From Gemmatimonadota bacterium (lineage in GTDB: Bacteria; Gemmatimonadota; Gemmatimonadetes; Longimicrobiales; Gaopeijiaceae), in assembly GCA_030827315.1 (NCBI GenBank), contig JAURER010000007.1, forward strand, positions 34,906-98,905: a stretch of 64,000 nucleotides of DNA, in the 5' to 3' direction. Position numbers and translations under genes: made by a program. Below are positions 1 through 8,425 of this stretch, in pieces (within the stretch, counting starts at the first letter, position 1; every line of letters begins with the position of its first letter). The notes under the pieces were generated by a model, which saw nothing but the letters and a program-made list of their open reading frames with translations, made no database searches and was not told the origin of the DNA.

Positions 1-1375
1 CGACCTGAAGGCCGGCTTGACGTCGAATTTCACCGTTGACCTGACGTACAACACCGACTTCGCCCAGGTGGAGACGGACAACGTGCAGATCAACCTGACG
101 CGTTTCGATCTCTTCTTTCCGGAGAAGCGGGAGTTCTTCCTCGAGCGCGCGGGCCTGTTCCAGTTCGGGGCACCGAGGGAGTCCGAAGTCTTCTTCTCCA
201 GGCAGATCGGCCTCGACACGGATGTCGTCGGCGGTGGCCGAGTCACGGGACAGGCGGGCGCCATCTCGATCGGCGCACTGAGCCTGCGCACCGACGAAGC
301 GGTCCTCTCCGACGAGGCCGATTCCGTGTCGCGCGTCCCGGCCGCCTGGAACTCGGTCGTGCGCGTCCGCGGAGACGTCGGCCCGCGCACTTCGGTAGGT
401 GGAATCTTTACAAGTCAGGAAACGTCGGCCGGTTACAACCGCGTGGCCGGAGGCGACGTCGTCGCCCGATTCTGGAGCAGCAGCTCCTTCTTCCTGTGGG
501 GCGCGGACGTCCGGGACTCACGCGCCGGGAACGTGGACGACCGCACCGACGCGATCCAGGCCGAGCTGATTCTTCAAAACGACCGCTACCTTTTCGAAAT
601 CACGCGCACCATCGTGGGAGAAGCGTTCGCGCCTGCGCTCGGCTTCGTGCAACGACCGGACCAGAAGCGGTGGGGCGGACAGTTCTCCTTCCGCCCGCGT
701 TTCGAGCGGAATTCCTGGGCCCGCCAGCTCTTCCTGACAGCCGGGGCGAACCGTATCACGGGCATCGACGGCGTCGAGCAGTCGCGTCTCGGGCTCTTCA
801 ACGCACGACTCAACTTCCAGTCCGGTGACAACGCCCAGGTCGGCGTGACCCAGAACTACGAATTCCTGGACGAGCCGGAGCGCATCGCGGGACGCGAGCT
901 CGGTCGCGGCGAATACACCTTCCGCACCTTATCCGCTACCTTCACGCCCAATCGGGCACGAGCGCTCGGCCCGAGCCTCAGGCTGTCGACGGGAAGTTTC
1001 TGGGGTGGAACGCGGACGGAAGCAGGAGGAGGACTCGTCTGGATCGCGAACCGGCATCTCACCATCGACACGAAGGCCAGCTGGAACGGCGTGTCCCTTC
1101 CGGTTCCGGACGGCGACTTTTCGACGACGCTCGTGAGCACCCGGCTGGAGGCTGCACTCAATCGACGTCTCTTCGCGTATGCCCTACTGCAGTGGGACGA
1201 CGTGTCCCGGACCCTGCAGTCGAACGTTCGGGTCGACTGGATCCACACGCCGGGCAGCGACCTCTTCGTGGTCTTCGACACCGGTTATCAGACGGGTCCG
1301 CTGAACGACCCGCGCGATGTGCGCTGGCTTCGGCGCACGGGGGTGCTGAAGCTGACGTACCTCAAGGCCTTCTGA
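1..1375 (+). CDS. DUF5916-type outer-membrane protein, C-terminal part (5' end outside window)
   Basis: The reading frame is already open at base 2, so this is the 3' part of a longer gene. The first visible residues (DLKAGLTSNFTVDLTYN, then DFAQVE) and the following FFPEKREFFLERAGLF segment match the conserved start of the DUF5916 domain, which in complete proteins follows a carbohydrate-binding family 9-like domain. The rest is rich in alternating polar/hydrophobic stretches with aromatic residues and ends in LTYLKAF, as expected for a C-terminal outer-membrane beta-barrel closing on an aromatic residue. The family is common in Gemmatimonadota and Bacteroidota, and its exact role is not established. 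The TTG at 17 is an internal codon and should not be taken as the start. The next gene is convergent. Confidence 0.8.
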   Translation, partial: DLKAGLTSNFTVDLTYNTDFAQVETDNVQINLTRFDLFFPEKREFFLERAGLFQFGAPRESEVFFSRQIGLDTDVVGGGRVTGQAGAISIGALSLRTDEAVLSDEADSVSRVPAAWNSVVRVRGDVGPRTSVGGIFTSQETSAGYNRVAGGDVVARFWSSSSFFLWGADVRDSRAGNVDDRTDAIQAELILQNDRYLFEITRTIVGEAFAPALGFVQRPDQKRWGGQFSFRPRFERNSWARQLFLTAGANRITGIDGVEQSRLGLFNARLNFQSGDNAQVGVTQNYEFLDEPERIAGRELGRGEYTFRTLSATFTPNRARALGPSLRLSTGSFWGGTRTEAGGGLVWIANRHLTIDTKASWNGVSLPVPDGDFSTTLVSTRLEAALNRRLFAYALLQWDDVSRTLQSNVRVDWIHTPGSDLFVVFDTGYQTGPLNDPRDVRWLRRTGVLKLTYLKAF

Positions 1376-1411
1376 CGTTCGCAGATCTCCGCCGAGGCGG
1401 AGATGCCGTCA

Positions 1412-1909
1412 TCACCCAAGCGCTTCGAAGATGCCCGTGTCGCGGTTCTTCCGAACGTCGTTCCACGGAAAGATCCGGCCGTTCATGGTGACCCAGACCC
1501 CCGCGGGCAACACCTGAACCACCGTCAGCGCTCCCCCGAGGTTGAACAGACCGTCGGAGCTACCGAACGAAATCGGGATCATCGCCCCCGTGAGCACGAT
1601 GGTCTTGTCGGGAACCTGCTCCGCGAGCACGCGCGCCGTGTCCACCATCGTGTCGGTGCCGTGCGTGATCACGATGAACGACTCGGGCGCCTCGCGGCAG
1701 TTGTTCGCGATGATTTCTCTGTCCGCCCCGGTCATGTCGAGGGAGTCCACCATCATGAGCGTGCGCACGCGCACGTCGAGTCGCGAGCGCGCCATCTCGA
1801 GCATCTGCGGAAGATGCGTGTCGTGGAACTCGAGTCGACCGTGGATCTCGTCGTACTCCTTGTCGAACGTCCCGCCCGTCACGAAGAGGCGGATGGCCGG
1901 CGAGCTCAC
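1412..1909 (-). CDS. Half-length asparaginase-domain protein
   Basis: A 165-residue protein resembling the N-terminal catalytic domain of type I/II L-asparaginases. The two threonine motifs are both visible: VTGGTFDKEYDE near the N-terminus (nucleophile loop) and ITHGTDTMVDTA near residue 80 (Thr-Asp pair). The later VLTGAMIP segment is also typical. Ordinary asparaginases run to about 320-350 residues with a second domain that completes the dimer interface; that domain is absent here. The ATG overlaps the thyX stop by four bases (ATGA), so translation is probably coupled. It may hydrolyse asparagine or a related amide, but activity of the single-domain form is not shown by sequence. Family confidence is high, reaction confidence moderate. 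Confidence 0.8.
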   Translation of the reverse strand: MSSPAIRLFVTGGTFDKEYDEIHGRLEFHDTHLPQMLEMARSRLDVRVRTLMMVDSLDMTGADREIIANNCREAPESFIVITHGTDTMVDTARVLAEQVPDKTIVLTGAMIPISFGSSDGLFNLGGALTVVQVLPAGVWVTMNGRIFPWNDVRKNRDTGIFEALG

Positions 1910-2883
1910 TCGAAGCTGCCCGGCACCGCCTCGTACATCTTCGCCGCCATCTCGTCGGCCGTCTCCATCCTCGAAATGTCGAGTTCGAAATCCGGACGCT
2001 CCGGAGCGCGGAGCTTCTCGACGAGCTCGCGGATCTCACGCGGCGACAGTCCGGCGTCCTGCATCTCGGCGGCGGAGACGCGGGCTCCGTCGCGCGCGGC
2101 AATGGCCTCGTCGTCTCCGTCGACGAGGCGCGCGAGGATCTCTCGTTCGACTCTCGTGACCGGCTCCGACTGAAGGTCGTAGTCGACCCAGGCCTCGTAC
2201 GAGATCGGGGCGACGCGCTTGACCATGCCGGCGATGACGCGCGCGAACTGCTGGATCTCCCACTGCGCGCGCGGGTCGACGCGAAGCGAAAGAAAGTGAA
2301 GCAGGTTGTGGAGGTCGATCTTCCAGTACCACTGCGTGTAGGTCGATACCGGCAGGTCGATCCGCGCGATCTCACGCGCGACGTCCTCCTCCAGGAGCCA
2401 GCGGTAGGTGGCACCGGCCTCGGTGCGCAGACGCTCCCACCGCTCGATCGCCTCACGGTAGACGGCGTCAGGCGCGCCACCCTCTCGCCCCTGCTTGTTC
2501 GAGCGGCTCTGGAGCTTGAACTGCGACGCGTCGGGCCGATAGAAAAGGAGCGGCATCAGGGAGTAGCGCGCCGACAGCTCGTTGACCGAAGCGGTCCGGT
2601 GCCGGATCCACTGACGGGCCACGAACATCGGCATGGCACAGTGGAACTTGAACTCGACCATCTCGGACGGTGTCGTATGACGATGCCGGCGGAGGTAGCG
2701 AACGAGTCCACGGGTCTGCGACACCTGACGCGTCCCGAAGCCGTAGCTCACCCGGGCCGCACGCTCGATGTCTTCGTCCGAGCCCATGTAATCCACGAGC
2801 GCGACGAAGCCGTGGTCGAGTACGGGAAAATATCCGCCGAGGATCTCCTCGGCCGCGTGGACGGTGGGTCTCTTCGTTTCCAT
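1906..2883 (-). CDS. thyX: Flavin-dependent thymidylate synthase ThyX
   Basis: Makes dTMP from dUMP using methylenetetrahydrofolate, with FAD and NADPH, replacing ThyA. The ThyX signature RHRxxSxNExSxRYS is complete at residues 94-108 (RHRTASVNELSARYS). The 325-residue length is longer than the 220-250 residues of many ThyX proteins; the extra part is mostly C-terminal (after about residue 230) and looks charged and helical. The ATG at 2883 starts METKRPTVHA. An open frame continues upstream to 3156 but codes arginine-rich nonsense and overlaps another gene, so the later start is preferred. The downstream asparaginase-like gene overlaps by four bases. No ThyA or dihydrofolate reductase gene is seen in the window. 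Confidence 0.95.
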   Translation of the reverse strand: METKRPTVHAAEEILGGYFPVLDHGFVALVDYMGSDEDIERAARVSYGFGTRQVSQTRGLVRYLRRHRHTTPSEMVEFKFHCAMPMFVARQWIRHRTASVNELSARYSLMPLLFYRPDASQFKLQSRSNKQGREGGAPDAVYREAIERWERLRTEAGATYRWLLEEDVAREIARIDLPVSTYTQWYWKIDLHNLLHFLSLRVDPRAQWEIQQFARVIAGMVKRVAPISYEAWVDYDLQSEPVTRVEREILARLVDGDDEAIAARDGARVSAAEMQDAGLSPREIRELVEKLRAPERPDFELDISRMETADEMAAKMYEAVPGSFE

Positions 2884-2954
2884 GGGCGTGGTTGCGGGGT
2901 CGGCTCGGTCGGGAGCCGGAATATATACCCGGGCCGGGTGGCCCGCGCGGACCC

Positions 2955-3534
2955 TCAGTCCACGCCCCACGGCCGGATGAAAGTCTCCGGCTCGACACCC
3001 AGGGGATCCGCGATGCGGTTGATGTAGTTGAAGTACGCGATCACCTGCGTCGCATCGTGGATCGCGCGGTCGTCGAAGCCGACCGCTCGAAGCTCGTCGA
3101 GATCGGAGGGTCCGACGTCGCGTTGTGCATGCGTGACCTTCTCGGCGTAGGCGCACAGCGCCCGGTCCGCGGCTCCGAGCGCGGCGATACGCCAGTCGCG
3201 TGCGACCGCGTGCACGAAGGCATCCCGCTCCGCGTCGCTTTCGAACAGATCCCCGACCTCTTCCCGGAGGTCATGCGCGTGCGCGCGTTCAGTAGAAGCA
3301 GTCGTTGGCCTTCGACGTCACTACGGCGAGCATCTCCCGCTGCCACCGGGTGAGCGGAGAGGCGCCGAACATGAGGGCCCCGTAGAGCTTCATGGAAGTA
3401 TCCAGCGCACGCGGATTCTGGCTCATGACGTGAACGATGTGCCAGACGCGGCCGGCGCGTGCGATGGCCGCGTCGAAGAGCTTCCTCAGCAGGCCGGTGG
3501 CCGTCTCCACCGGAATCTGTTCGATGTGGGGCAT
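2955..3534 (-). pseudogene. AhpD/carboxymuconolactone-decarboxylase-like (peroxidase-related) gene with a frameshift at the CxxC
   Basis: Two pieces of one AhpD-fold peroxidase-related protein lie in different frames. The first (3534 to 3289) starts MPHIEQIPVET and ends ANDCFY followed by TGA. The second continues as ERAHAHDLREEVGDLF and runs to IRPWGVD at 2955. Restoring two bases at the break (TACTG[TG]AACGC on the minus strand) gives NDCFYCERAHAHDL, a perfect CxxCxxxH redox motif, and removes the stop at once. A single two-base deletion therefore explains both defects. The family uses this Cys pair for hydroperoxide reduction. It may be a true recent pseudogene or a sequence error in the GC-repeat next to it (GCGCGCACGCGC). 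An intact start in the second half (GTG at 3215) would lack the active site. Confidence 0.75.
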
Positions 3535-3663
3535 GTCGCGAAGCTACGGTCGATCCAACGTCTTCGGTATGGGCCAACGTCGCCTTATGAACCGATCCGG
3601 GACCACGATCGTAGTAGACAGGACGAGCCTGTCGCTGCACGCTCATTCCGGAGGAAGTGACCC

Positions 3664-3870
3664 ATGGCACAGTGTGACGGCAGGACGAAGAAGGGCGAAC
3701 GGTGCCGCCGCGAACCGAGGGCCGGCTCGGCGTTCTGCTCCATCCACGTCGACCAGGAGGTCCGTGCACGCAGTACTCGGACGGCAGAGTGGGATCGCGA
3801 CTCGACGCTGAAGGCGGCGCTGGGCTTCGCCCTGGTCGGTGCGATCCTCCTCTTCCGGTTTCGAAGGTAG
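3664..3870 (+). CDS. Small Cys/His-motif membrane protein
   Basis: A 68-residue protein starting at ATG with a good ribosome-binding site (GGAGGAA, seven bases upstream). Residues C4, C14, C25 and H28 sit in the pattern seen in small bacterial proteins that begin MAxCxGxTKKGxxCxR and end FCxxH, which probably bind zinc. Residues 49-66 form one hydrophobic segment (AALGFALVGAILLF) followed by arginines, so the protein is likely anchored with the Cys/His head on one side of the membrane. No function is known to me. It is convergent with the BamA-like gene, 12 bases away. Confidence 0.75.
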   Translation: MAQCDGRTKKGERCRREPRAGSAFCSIHVDQEVRARSTRTAEWDRDSTLKAALGFALVGAILLFRFRR

Positions 3871-3882
3871 GAACTGCCCGGG

Positions 3883-5658
3883 TCAGAAGTGCTCGGCGCC
3901 CAGGTTGTAGCGCCGGCTCCGAAGCACGTCCCCGGTGAGGAAGCCGTTCCTCAGCCGGTTCAGCTCGAACGTGACTCGAACGACCGGGCCGCCGGTCGAG
4001 GGGCCCGCGGGGACCGCGACGTCCATGCGCCACACGTTGCGCGTCCGTGACGGCAGCCCGATGCGCAGCCCGGCGCCCACTCCGGCCTGCCACCCGGAAT
4101 CGACGGCGTAGGGCACGTCTCCCGGCCACACCCGCCCGACGTCCGCGAAGAGCGTCAGCCCGAGGTCTGCGGTTCCGGGCCTGGGCCAAGGAAAGACGAT
4201 GCGATCCTCGACCACGAGGCGTGCCAGTCGACCGCCCGGAAAGCGGTCCTCGGGAAGGGACCTCACTCCTTCCCGGCCGCCGAGGCTGAGCTGGAAGGGA
4301 AGGGCGACCCGAGATCCTCCGGCCACGGACGCGCGCAGGAACACGGTGTGGGCCGGCAGCGCATCGGTGCGAAGCCAGGCGACGAGGTCCGCGTCCATGA
4401 GGACGTCCTGCCACGCGCCCCCGTCACGCCGTGACTCCACGGTGACCCCACCGTGCAGCAGGGATGAGCCGATCGGCGCTCCGAAGCTCCCATGGAGCCG
4501 CCCGAACCAGTCGTCGAGCGCCGGAACGTCGCTCGGCGTCAGCCACCCGAAGCCGCGCCCTACGGACACGCCCCCGTAGAGCCCCAGGGACACGAGCATC
4601 CGGTCACGCAGCCCGTCGATACCGGTGTACTCCTGATACCGGTACCGGCGCGTGCCGAGATGGACGGAGAGACGTGTGGCCGCCGAAGCGCTGAGCTGGC
4701 GCTGGACGGGGAGCGGAAGCTGCCCGGGGTACGGCTCCAGGGCGTCGAAATCGATTCCGTACGCGACCTCGGCCGGGCCGGGAAACCGGATCACGTCGCG
4801 TGAGAGCGTGACGCCCGTGATCCAGGAGCGGCCGGGCTCGCCAAAGCGTCGGGCGAACGAAAGCTCGACGAGATCACGGAAGGCCGGGACAAGCACCTGA
4901 CTGTACGCCGCGCTCTGGTCCGTGGAGTACGAAAAGTAGGTCGTGCCCCGGCTGTACCCCTGTCGCACGGAGTACCGCCCAGCCTCGCCGACGAACGGGT
5001 ACCGGACGAACTGGTGGAAGAAGTGCCCCGGCCGGTCCCGACCCCACTCGACACTCGCGTCCGAGCGGCCGAAGAGCCGGGGGGTGGCGAGGCTCAACGA
5101 CTGCGCTCGGGTCTCGCGTCGTTCACGATGCGTGAATTCGGCGAAGACGCCCTGGCCCAGGAAGTTCTCTTCCGTGACCTCGAACTTCTCCAGGTTGAGC
5201 GCGGCGTCGTAGGTGACCCCCACGTCGACCTTCGTGGACCACTCGTCCTGGGTTTCCACCAGGACGGTCTTCCCGCCCCCGGCGTCTTCGGTCGCGGTGA
5301 TCCGCGCGGTCGCCAGGAAGCCGTACGCGTCGAGGAGCCGCTCGGATTCGTCGACGAGGAAGTCGTCGTAGCAGTCCCCCTCCTCGAACAGGAGCTCCCG
5401 GCGAATGAACGACGGCGACGTCCGCACGTGCAGGACATTGAGAGCCCGGTACGTCCAGGAGAGCGCCGCGAGGTCCGTGGATTCGGGATCGAAAGCCGAT
5501 CGGCGCTCCAGTACGATGGACCTCACGACGCCGTCGGCGCAGGACACGGCTCCGCCAGCGGCAGGCTCCCGAGCGGACTCCTGTCGAGCCGCGACAGGAA
5601 TCGGAGCAACCGAAGCCAGCATCAACAGCCACCCGATTCCCGCGCGGGATCGTGCCAC
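3883..5658 (-). CDS. BamA/TamA-family outer-membrane protein
   Basis: About 591 residues from the GTG chosen here. A signal peptide (ARSRAGIGWLLMLASVAPIPVAA) is followed by POTRA-like sequence (LNVLHVRTSPSFIRRELLFEEGDCYDD ... LLDAYGFLATARI) and then a long beta-barrel resembling the BamA/surface-antigen domain, ending in LGAEHF with a terminal aromatic residue. Only about one POTRA is visible, fewer than in BamA itself (five), so an accessory Omp85-type protein is likelier than the main BamA. The start is uncertain: no ATG fits, the GTG at 5658 has no Shine-Dalgarno sequence, and a good GGAGGG lies further upstream, in front of in-frame ATT and ACG codons. Confidence 0.75.
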   Translation of the reverse strand: MARSRAGIGWLLMLASVAPIPVAARQESAREPAAGGAVSCADGVVRSIVLERRSAFDPESTDLAALSWTYRALNVLHVRTSPSFIRRELLFEEGDCYDDFLVDESERLLDAYGFLATARITATEDAGGGKTVLVETQDEWSTKVDVGVTYDAALNLEKFEVTEENFLGQGVFAEFTHRERRETRAQSLSLATPRLFGRSDASVEWGRDRPGHFFHQFVRYPFVGEAGRYSVRQGYSRGTTYFSYSTDQSAAYSQVLVPAFRDLVELSFARRFGEPGRSWITGVTLSRDVIRFPGPAEVAYGIDFDALEPYPGQLPLPVQRQLSASAATRLSVHLGTRRYRYQEYTGIDGLRDRMLVSLGLYGGVSVGRGFGWLTPSDVPALDDWFGRLHGSFGAPIGSSLLHGGVTVESRRDGGAWQDVLMDADLVAWLRTDALPAHTVFLRASVAGGSRVALPFQLSLGGREGVRSLPEDRFPGGRLARLVVEDRIVFPWPRPGTADLGLTLFADVGRVWPGDVPYAVDSGWQAGVGAGLRIGLPSRTRNVWRMDVAVPAGPSTGGPVVRVTFELNRLRNGFLTGDVLRSRRYNLGAEHF

Positions 5659-6366
5659 CGTGGTCGGGGTCTTCGGCGTAATGCTCCCTCCAGAAAGGCG
5701 ACAGGCAATCGAACCTCCCGTCCATGAATCACGACACCGAATGACGGGACGGCAATGGTCGGGTAACGATGGATCGGGCAGGGCCCCGGAGCCGCCGAAC
5801 TTACCCGACTCGTCCGTTCTGCATACCGAGTTCGGCCGCCCGAGTTCGCCCACGAGACCGGTTCGCACCCGTCGATCTCTGCCCTGGTCACCGCCCACTA
5901 CGCCATCGTAGCCCTGTTCGGAGCCGCCTTCGCGGCTTTCGCACTGCGGATGCTGGGTCGCTTCCTGCGCCACCGCCAGGCGATCCGGGCGGCGGCTGGA
6001 TCGTCGAGGCGCAGCCGGAGGTCGACGGTCTCGGTGACCCGCCCGTTGCTGACGCAGACCACCGCCCATCGACGGTCAAGGAGTTAAGGCGCCAGTATGG
6101 CGCTGCGCTGGCCGCCGCCGGTGTCGTGCATCGGGTTGGCGGAGGAGATCACGGCCCAGGCGGACGCCCGTCCGCACTGGGAGTGTGGCTGCTTCATCGC
6201 CTTCGCGTGATCAGGCGTGCACCAACCTGACCCTACCCTCGGCGCGATGGACCCGTGAGCCCGTACGGCTTGCGAGGCACGGCAGGCCGCGGTCACTTTG
6301 GCCGACCCGACTCGTCCGCCCTCCCCGGGCCGCACCGAGCCCTCGAATCGACGCCGGAACGCTGCC
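5659..6366. other. About 700 bp without a confident gene
   Basis: No recognisable gene. On the plus strand an open frame from 5768 to 6087 codes a plausible hydrophobic helix (TAHYAIVALFGAAFAAFAL) followed by an arginine-rich tail, but it has no ATG, GTG or TTG before the helix. In the same frame a 38-codon ATG frame (6095-6210) codes MALRWPPPVSCIGLAEEI and ends CGCFIAFA. These could be remnants of a membrane protein gene or a very small gene. A short GGCGCCA/TGGCGC hairpin is present near 6088-6103. Confidence 0.4.
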
Positions 6367-7869
6367 TTGAGCCTCGAACTCGTCAATCGTGCCGCCGGGC
6401 ACGCCGACCGCACCGCCCTCCTCGCACCCGAGGGCCTCTTCTCGTACAGCACCCTGCTCGACGTGTCGGCGGCGATCGCCACGCGCCTCCTCTCCGGCCG
6501 CGACGATCTCGACGGGGCCCGGGTATGCTATCTCGTTCCTCCGGGGTGGAGCTACGCCGCCGTGCAGTGGGGTATCTGGCGGGCCGGCGGTCTGGGCGTT
6601 CCCATGGCGACGTCGCACCCCGAGGCTGAGCTCGCCTACGTCCTCGACGACGCGGATCCGGAGGTCGTCGTCGCGCACCCGTCGCTGGTGGACCGCGTGG
6701 CGGGTATCGCGAAGCAGCGCGGGCTGACCGTGCTCCAGACACCCGCGCTCCTGGCCCAGACACCCCTCGCCGTGCTCCCCGACGTGGACGAGGCCGCCGG
6801 CGCCCTCATGCTCTACACTTCGGGAACCACCGGCCGGCCCAAGGGCGTGGTGCTGAGTCACGCCAACATACGGGCGCAGGTCGAGTCGCTCTCCGGGGCG
6901 TGGGGGTGGCGCGGCAGCGACCACATCCTCCTGCATCTGCCGCTGCATCACGTGCACGGCATCGTCAATGTGCTCACATGTGCCCTGTGGAACGGCGCCA
7001 CGTGCGAGATCCTTCCGCGCTTCAACGCGGTCGACGTGTGGGAGCGTCTGGCCCGCGGCGACGCGACGCTCTACATGGCCGTCCCGACTGTCTACCGTCG
7101 CCTCATCGACGCCTGGGACGATGCGGACCCCGAGACCCGTGCGGCATGGACCGCCGGATCGAAGAGCTGCCGCCTCATGGTGTCGGGCTCGGCCGCGCTC
7201 CCGGTACCTACGCTGCGCCGCTGGGAGGGCATCACGGGTCAGCGCCTCCTCGAGCGCTACGGCATGACGGAAATCGGCATGGGGCTCTCGAACCCGCTCG
7301 AGGGTGAACGCCGCCCGGGATTCGTCGGCACGCCCCTGCCGGGCGTGGAGATTCGACTCGTCGACGACGACGAGCGGCCGGTGGAAGCCGGACATCCGGG
7401 GCAGATCCAGGTTCGCGGCCCGGGCGTCTTCTCCCAGTACTGGCGGCGTTCGGCGGAAACCGCCGACGCCTTCACGGACGACGGATGGTTCCGCACGGGT
7501 GACCTGGCGGTCGTCGAGGAGGGCGCGTACCGCATCCTCGGCCGATCGAGCGTCGACATCCTGAAGACGGGTGGAGAGAAGATCTCTGCCCTCGAGATCG
7601 AGGACGTGCTCCGCTCGCACCCGGGTGTGGCCGACTGCGCCGTGGTCGGGGTGCCCGACCCGGAGTGGGGCGACCGAGTGTGCGCAGCCGTCGTTCCGGC
7701 GGGTGACGCCGAGCTGGTCGAGGACGAGCTGCGCGACCTCGCCCGCACGCGCCTGGCCCCCTACAAGGTGCCGAAGGATTTCCTCATCGTGGACGATCTG
7801 CCCCGAAACGCCATGGGGAAGGTCACGAAGCCCGACGTGCGAGAGCTGTTCACACCGGACGACGCCTGA
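6367..7869 (+). CDS. AMP-forming acyl-CoA synthetase, malonyl-CoA-synthetase-like
   Basis: A 500-residue adenylate-forming enzyme that would activate a carboxylate through acyl-AMP to acyl-CoA. The ATP-binding P-loop is at residues 150-160 (YTSGTTGRPKG), with the later YGMTEIGM motif, the GWFRTGD motif and the C-terminal catalytic lysine region (PRNAMGKVTK). The compact length and the segment HHVHGIVNVLTCALWNGATCEILPRF resemble MatB-type malonyl/methylmalonyl-CoA synthetases. The start is chosen at TTG 6367 (MSLELVNRAAGHADRTALL), which aligns with family N-termini; the frame stays open to a TTG at 6298 but codes a Pro/Arg-rich stretch there. The substrate is inferred, not proven. The upstream gap is unassigned. 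Confidence 0.85.
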   Translation: MSLELVNRAAGHADRTALLAPEGLFSYSTLLDVSAAIATRLLSGRDDLDGARVCYLVPPGWSYAAVQWGIWRAGGLGVPMATSHPEAELAYVLDDADPEVVVAHPSLVDRVAGIAKQRGLTVLQTPALLAQTPLAVLPDVDEAAGALMLYTSGTTGRPKGVVLSHANIRAQVESLSGAWGWRGSDHILLHLPLHHVHGIVNVLTCALWNGATCEILPRFNAVDVWERLARGDATLYMAVPTVYRRLIDAWDDADPETRAAWTAGSKSCRLMVSGSAALPVPTLRRWEGITGQRLLERYGMTEIGMGLSNPLEGERRPGFVGTPLPGVEIRLVDDDERPVEAGHPGQIQVRGPGVFSQYWRRSAETADAFTDDGWFRTGDLAVVEEGAYRILGRSSVDILKTGGEKISALEIEDVLRSHPGVADCAVVGVPDPEWGDRVCAAVVPAGDAELVEDELRDLARTRLAPYKVPKDFLIVDDLPRNAMGKVTKPDVRELFTPDDA

Positions 7870-7993
7870 TGCACCCGGCGTGTGGATCGCAGCTCGCGGC
7901 GGGACCTCGTCCGCGCCTCCGCGGTACTACACGCCATACGTCCCGGCCGCACCGCCGTCGCGGGACCGTCCGTCCGAGAGTATCATCCGACCG

Positions 7994-8425
7994 ATGAGCG
8001 CCACCCACGCCCCGCGGGAGCGGGGCACCTGCCGGATCCTGGCCGTCGCCGGCATCCTCTTGATCCTTTCCGCGTGTTCGACGGGCGGGCGGACGCTGAG
8101 TCCGTTCGACGGTCCGCCCCCCGAAGGGGCGATGAGCACCGACGATCCGATCTCCATCGAGATCCAGAACCTCAGCTTCAACGACATCACGGTCTGGGCG
8201 CTGCGATCCGGCGGACAGCGGAGGCGTATCGCCCGCGTGACCGGAAAGTCCGACGAGAAGGTGCGCATCGGCTGGAATGTGGCGATGCCCATATCCTTCT
8301 TCATCGAGCAGACGGCGGGTCGCTCGTGCTCCATCCCGGCGATCGGCGTCGAGGTGGACGCGGTCGTCGTGGTGAGTATCCCCAGCAACGTCGGAATGCA
8401 GCCGTGCCGGTCCTGGCGTCGGTGA
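7994..8425 (+). CDS. Lipoprotein, first of a tandem pair
   Basis: A 143-residue lipoprotein of unknown function. The signal peptide ILAVAGILLILSAC carries a lipobox with Cys28. The mature part shares a pattern with the next gene: a short beta-strand with an N-x-x-F core (IEIQNLSFND against VRVIVQNRNFSD), then RxxGxxRRxARVTGKSDEKVRIGW against RRGARMALGVVGGKSDAEFVIDW, then a C-terminal Cys. This looks like a small beta-domain duplicated in tandem. The stop overlaps the next GTG start by four bases (GTGA). It lies about 125 bases after the synthetase gene. Confidence 0.75.
   Translation: MSATHAPRERGTCRILAVAGILLILSACSTGGRTLSPFDGPPPEGAMSTDDPISIEIQNLSFNDITVWALRSGGQRRRIARVTGKSDEKVRIGWNVAMPISFFIEQTAGRSCSIPAIGVEVDAVVVVSIPSNVGMQPCRSWRR

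Noticed and set aside
3275..3300. Selenocysteine at the TGA in the CxxC of the AhpD-like gene.
   Set aside because: Reading through keeps the wrong frame and meets another TGA five codons later. A two-base deletion explains stop and frameshift together and restores CxxCxxxH.
5768..6087. Small membrane protein gene in the 5.7-6.4 kb gap.
   Set aside because: No start codon precedes the hydrophobic helix; kept only as a note on the gap.
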